The notes under the pieces were generated by a model, which saw only the letters and a list, made by a program, of their open reading frames with translations, was not told where the DNA came from and ran no database searches. Source: FEN-1139 sp038207155 (lineage in GTDB: Bacteria; Myxococcota_A; Polyangia; Polyangiales; Polyangiaceae). Taken from it: 64,000 nucleotides of DNA. Made by a program: the position numbers and the translations under genes. Of the stretch, positions 60,713 to 64,000 are shown in pieces. Every line of letters starts with the position of its first letter. Position 1 is the first letter of the stretch. The DNA lies in assembly GCA_038207155.1 (NCBI GenBank), contig JBBRAB010000001.1, positions 186,001-250,000 of the forward strand, read 5' to 3'.

Positions 60713-61948
60713 ATGGTCGCTCCAGATCCGTCTTCTCCTACTTCCAGCTCGGGAGGCGCGGAGGAGATTCGCTCGCTGCTCGCCAGCACGCGAACCACTT
60801 CACGACGGCGTCGCTGGCTCTGGCTCGCACTTGCAGCGGCGCTTGCGCTGGCAGCCGCGGGCGCAGTCATCCGTCGTCAGCTCAAGGCCCCTCCTCCCAA
60901 GTTTGAGACGATTGCGCTCAAGCGTGGTGCGCTCGAGCTCTCTGTCACTGCGACTGGTCGCCTCGACGCGATGAAGACCGTCGATATCGGCGCCGAAGTG
61001 ACGGGCCGGGTCACTCAAGTCTTCGTCGACTACAACGATCCCGTGACCAAAGGCCAGGTGCTGGCGATCATCGATCCTGAGCAGCTGCGCGCTTCCACCG
61101 AGCAGTCGCGCGCCGACGTCGCAGCCACGAGCGCGTCGGTCGACGAAGCCAAGGCCACGCTCGACGAAGCGAAGCAAACCAGGGCACGCGTCGAGGAACA
61201 GGCGGCACGTGGACTCGTGGCGACCTCGCAGCTAGTCACCGCCAGAGCCACCGAAGCCAAGGCGCTCGCTGGCCTGGCCAACACCAGAGCGCGCGTCCGC
61301 CTCTCATCGGCCTCGCTCGAGCTGGCGGCCTCGCGTCTTGGCAAGACTCGCATCATGTCGCCGATCGACGGCGTGGTGCTGTCGCGGGCGGTCGAACCGG
61401 GACAGACGGTGACCTCGGGCTTCCAAACGCCAATTCTCTTTCGCCTCGCCGAAGACTTGTCCCAAATGCGGCTCGTGGTCGACATCGACGAAGCGGACAT
61501 CGGTCGGATCCATGACAACCAGCGCGCTCGCTTCTCGGTGGACGCCTATCCGGAACGGAGTTTCGACTCGCGCGTCACATCGGTGCGCTACCAGGCCAAG
61601 ATCTCCCAGAACGTCGTTACTTACGAGGCCGTGCTGTCCGTCGAAAACAGGGAACACCTGCTTCGACCGGGCATGACCGCGACCGCTGTCATCACCGCCG
61701 AGACGCTGGCGAACGTGCTGCTCTGTCCCGCCGAGGCCCTGCGGTTCACTCCGCTCGACAAGGCGGGCAAGCCGCTGCCAGCTAAGCCGCTCAAGGCCAA
61801 GGAACGACGGATCTGGGCGCTGCGAGCAGGTACGCCACAGCCAATCACGGTCGCCGCGGGCGCCAGCGATGGTGACTGGGTCGTGCTGCGCGATAGCGCG
61901 CTCGCACCCGGGCTTGCCGTAATCGTCGATAACCAAGATACCAACTAG
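60713..61948 (+). CDS. MacA-type periplasmic adaptor of an ABC efflux pump
   Basis: This 411-residue protein has a basic tail, a membrane anchor (about 34-52) and a barrel-sandwich start (IGAEVTGRVTQVFVDYNDPV). A long alpha-hairpin (about 125-205; coiled, Ala/Glu-rich) follows. The second sandwich half (IMSPIDGVVLSRAVEPGQTV) and a C-terminal beta-barrel (MRLVVDIDEADIGRI) complete it. MacA joins the MacB transporter to a TolC-like channel and stimulates the ATPase. It is followed nine bases later by the ATPase gene. The sequence fits the MacA/HlyD family; the substrate (macrolide, peptide or lipoprotein) cannot be read from it. Confidence 0.9.
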   Translation: MVAPDPSSPTSSSGGAEEIRSLLASTRTTSRRRRWLWLALAAALALAAAGAVIRRQLKAPPPKFETIALKRGALELSVTATGRLDAMKTVDIGAEVTGRVTQVFVDYNDPVTKGQVLAIIDPEQLRASTEQSRADVAATSASVDEAKATLDEAKQTRARVEEQAARGLVATSQLVTARATEAKALAGLANTRARVRLSSASLELAASRLGKTRIMSPIDGVVLSRAVEPGQTVTSGFQTPILFRLAEDLSQMRLVVDIDEADIGRIHDNQRARFSVDAYPERSFDSRVTSVRYQAKISQNVVTYEAVLSVENREHLLRPGMTATAVITAETLANVLLCPAEALRFTPLDKAGKPLPAKPLKAKERRIWALRAGTPQPITVAAGASDGDWVVLRDSALAPGLAVIVDNQDTN

Positions 61949-61957
61949 GCCGATGCG

Positions 61958-62662
61958 ATGAGCACTGCGCCTTTGATCGAGCTCAGGAGCATCGAGCGAA
62001 CCTATGGCGGTGGGGAATCCCTCGTTCGCGCACTCGATCAGGTTGATCTTACGATTTCACAGGGTGAATTTGTGGCTGTGATGGGCGCGAGTGGTTCGGG
62101 CAAGTCCACGTGCATGAATGTGCTCGGCTTGCTCGACCGCCCAACCGCAGGCCAGTACCTGTTTCGCGGAGTCGATGTGGGCCCGCTCTCGCTCGACGAG
62201 CTCGCGCTGCTCAGGCAGCGCTACCTCGGCTTCATTTTTCAGGGCTTCAACCTGTTGGCTCGCACGACCGCCCTCGAGAACGTCGAGCTACCCCTGGTGT
62301 ACCGCGGAACCCCACGTAAGGAGCGATTGGAGCGAGCCAGACACGCCCTGGGCCGGGTCGGCCTCCATGGACGCGAGCACCACACCCCCGCCGAGCTTTC
62401 CGGGGGGCAGCAACAGCGCGTGGCGATCGCCAGGGCCATCGTCAGCGAACCGTCCGTGGTACTCGCCGACGAACCGACGGGCAACCTCGACTCGGCGACC
62501 AAGCTCGAGATCATTGAGCTACTGAGAGAACTCAATCACGAGCGGTCCATCACCGTCATCATGGTAACGCACGAACCCGACATGGCGGAATATGCCAGTC
62601 GCTTGGTGCTATTTCGCGATGGCAAAGTCGTGCACGATGGCGCTCACAAGGAGGGCCCCTGA
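61958..62662 (+). CDS. MacB-type ABC transporter ATPase (separate subunit)
   Basis: This 234-residue ATPase has Walker A GASGSGKSTCMN, Q-loop FIFQGFNLLART, signature ELSGGQQQRVAIARAIV, Walker B VVLADEPTGNLD and the H-loop VTHEPDM. In E. coli MacB this domain is fused to the permease; here the two are separate genes, as in LolCDE- and FtsE-like relatives. Its TGA overlaps the permease ATG, and the ribosome site (AAGGAGG) lies inside the gene. Confidence 0.94.
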   Translation: MSTAPLIELRSIERTYGGGESLVRALDQVDLTISQGEFVAVMGASGSGKSTCMNVLGLLDRPTAGQYLFRGVDVGPLSLDELALLRQRYLGFIFQGFNLLARTTALENVELPLVYRGTPRKERLERARHALGRVGLHGREHHTPAELSGGQQQRVAIARAIVSEPSVVLADEPTGNLDSATKLEIIELLRELNHERSITVIMVTHEPDMAEYASRLVLFRDGKVVHDGAHKEGP

Positions 62663-63864
62663 TGCTCTGGCGCAGTGTGCGCATGGCTCTGCGCGAGGTT
62701 CGCCGCAACGCGACTCGAAGTCTGCTTACCATGCTCGGCATCGTGATCGGAGTGGCTGCCGTGATCGCCATGGTCACGCTCGGCCAGGGAGCGACCGATA
62801 GCGTTACCGCCAGCGTCGCAGGGCTCGGACAGAACCTGCTGATCATCTTGCCAGGCAACGAACGACGCGGACCGATCGCCTCCACTTCGACCCCGTTCAC
62901 GCTGGATGATGTGGCTGCAATCGAGCGACTTCCGTCACTGTCCGCCGTCGCACCCTCGAACAGCAAGGGAGTTCTGACGGTCAACGGCAACGTCAACTAC
63001 GGGACGATCGCCAACGGCTCGACCAATGCGTTCTTCACCGTTCGCGGATTCGACGTCGACCTGGGCCGGCTGTTCTCCGACGCCGAGGTACTGGGTGGAC
63101 TGCCCGCCTGCGTGCTTGGAGCCACGGTCAGAAAAGAACTGTTTGGGACGACCAACCCCCTGGGAACCACCATTCGGGTCCAGAGCATCCCGTGCAAAGT
63201 GGTCGGTGTCCTGGCCCCCAAGGGTCAATCCACCTTCGGACAGGATCAGGATGATTTCCTGGTCATGCCGCTGCGAACCTTCTCGCGCAGGCTCCTCGGC
63301 AACACGGACATCGGAACGATTTTCATTGGGGTTGGCCGGCCCGAAGACATCAACAAATCCCGACGGCGCATCGAGTCCATCCTGCGTGAAAGACGCCACA
63401 TTCTTCCGGGTCAGCGCGACGACTTTGCCGTCCGTGACATGAAGGAAATCCTCAAAACTATTGGCGCAATCGCGTCGGTCCTGACCGCGCTGCTCGGTTC
63501 GATCGCGGCCGTCAGCCTGCTGGTTGGCGGCATCGGAATCATGAACATCATGCTCGTCAGCGTGACGGAGCGTACCCGCGAGATCGGGATTCGAATGGCG
63601 ATCGGCGCGCGAAGCAGCGACGTCCTCACGCAATTTCTCGTCGAGGCAGTCGTACTTTGCGCTCTCGGCGGCGTGGTCGGTGCCGCACTCGGACTCGCCG
63701 GCTCGTTTACGGCGGCCTCGGCACTCGGACTACCGTTTCGCGTCCTGCCTGGTATCGTGTTTCTGTCGTTCGCTTTTTCCGCAATCGTCGGCGTAGTTTT
63801 CGGGTTTCTTCCGGCTCGCAAGGCTGCAAGACTCAATCCCATCGATGCTCTCCGCCATGAATAA
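62662..63864 (+). CDS. MacB-type ABC transporter permease (FtsX-like)
   Basis: This 400-residue permease has transmembrane helix 1 at about 17-42 (SLLTMLGIVIGVAAVIAMV). A large periplasmic domain (about 50-270) is followed by three C-terminal helices (about 275-305, 325-350 and 360-385), with the FtsX-typical segment VGGIGIMNIMLVSVTERTREIG. It is the membrane subunit of the MacAB efflux pump. An AAGGAGG ribosome site lies six bases before the ATG. Its stop overlaps the start of the next gene by eight bases, so the operon continues past the window. Confidence 0.95.
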   Translation: MLWRSVRMALREVRRNATRSLLTMLGIVIGVAAVIAMVTLGQGATDSVTASVAGLGQNLLIILPGNERRGPIASTSTPFTLDDVAAIERLPSLSAVAPSNSKGVLTVNGNVNYGTIANGSTNAFFTVRGFDVDLGRLFSDAEVLGGLPACVLGATVRKELFGTTNPLGTTIRVQSIPCKVVGVLAPKGQSTFGQDQDDFLVMPLRTFSRRLLGNTDIGTIFIGVGRPEDINKSRRRIESILRERRHILPGQRDDFAVRDMKEILKTIGAIASVLTALLGSIAAVSLLVGGIGIMNIMLVSVTERTREIGIRMAIGARSSDVLTQFLVEAVVLCALGGVVGAALGLAGSFTAASALGLPFRVLPGIVFLSFAFSAIVGVVFGFLPARKAARLNPIDALRHE

Positions 63865-64000
63865 CCCTCGACGCGTTCGTCCCGCCATCGGGCTACTGGT
63901 CGTCGTCTTTGGCGCGGGAGTCGCCAGCGCCCAAGCACCAACGCCGGCACGCTCGCCTCAGCCGAGTCCTGCTGCGACCTCGACTGCGGTCGAGAATCCC
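63857..64000 (+). CDS. Start of an exported protein downstream of the efflux pump (truncated by window edge)
   Basis: Only 48 codons are visible. They show a basic n-region (MNNPRRVRP), a hydrophobic core (AIGLLVVVFGAGVA) and a signal-peptidase site ASA-QAP. A Pro/Ser/Ala-rich mature start follows. MacAB systems need a TolC-type outer-membrane channel, and this position in the operon is where one is commonly found. The visible part is too short to prove it. ATG at 63857 overlaps the permease stop. Confidence 0.7.
   Translation, partial: MNNPRRVRPAIGLLVVVFGAGVASAQAPTPARSPQPSPAATSTAVENP

Noticed and set aside
1..64000. CRISPR arrays, insertion sequences, prophage or rRNA operons
   Set aside because: No regular spacer repeats, transposase or integrase motifs, terminal inverted repeats or rRNA segments were recognised on reading both strands.

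Overview
The window is dense, GC-rich bacterial chromosome with short intergenic gaps and many ATGA-type overlaps. It has no rRNA, tRNA, CRISPR array, insertion sequence or phage gene that I could see. It most resembles Myxococcota, probably the Polyangia side. The reasons are two stand-alone PilZ proteins of the myxobacterial type, many large lipoproteins of unknown function, a Gly-rich/Cys-rich lipoprotein, a sigma-54 activator pair, a PP2C phosphatase, a PhaR-type regulator and two ECF sigma factors. This placement is an inference from protein style, not a phylogeny.

Layout. 1-3.4 kb: end of an ECF sigma factor with a coupled membrane partner, a hybrid histidine kinase and a PP2C phosphatase. 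3.6-7 kb (minus): lysC, rpiA and an HtrA-like protein whose protease site has decayed. 7-12.6 kb: a large lipoprotein, the minus-strand run dnaJ-HAD-PilZ, and proC. 12.6-17.2 kb: a Fur-family regulator followed by a 981-residue beta-propeller-like lipoprotein, then thyX. 17.1-25.9 kb: a sensor kinase/NtrC-type regulator pair divergent from a heavy-metal RND efflux operon (CzcC/B/A type). A good sigma-54 promoter lies just before that operon. 25.9-31 kb: mlaE, tsaE and a binding-protein-like lipoprotein on the minus strand, then small membrane and secreted proteins. 31.6-35.4 kb: a biotin-dependent sodium-pump decarboxylase. Carboxyltransferase, gamma and biotin-carrier genes are on the plus strand; the beta subunit and an unannotated 57-residue membrane protein converge on them from the minus strand.

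36-42.4 kb: an ABC-F ATPase, a glycosyltransferase, a tandem FKBP lipoprotein, ilvE and a lipoprotein. 42.5-49.3 kb: a giant P-type ATPase made of a dead and a live half, a secreted matrixin-like metalloprotease coupled to a PilZ gene, and an SseB-like protein. 49.4-58.3 kb (minus): a coupled envelope operon of two sulfatase-superfamily proteins, an MFS/spermidine-synthase fusion and a PDZ protein whose membrane part looks like complex I subunit NuoH. The second sulfatase is split by a frameshift. 58.5-64 kb: phaR, an ECF sigma/anti-sigma pair, and a MacA/MacB-type efflux operon with the start of a further exported protein at the right edge.

The window is therefore mostly housekeeping plus envelope functions. 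The most unusual parts are the 49.4-58.3 kb envelope operon, the two-half P-type ATPase, and the convergent sodium pump with its small extra subunit candidate.
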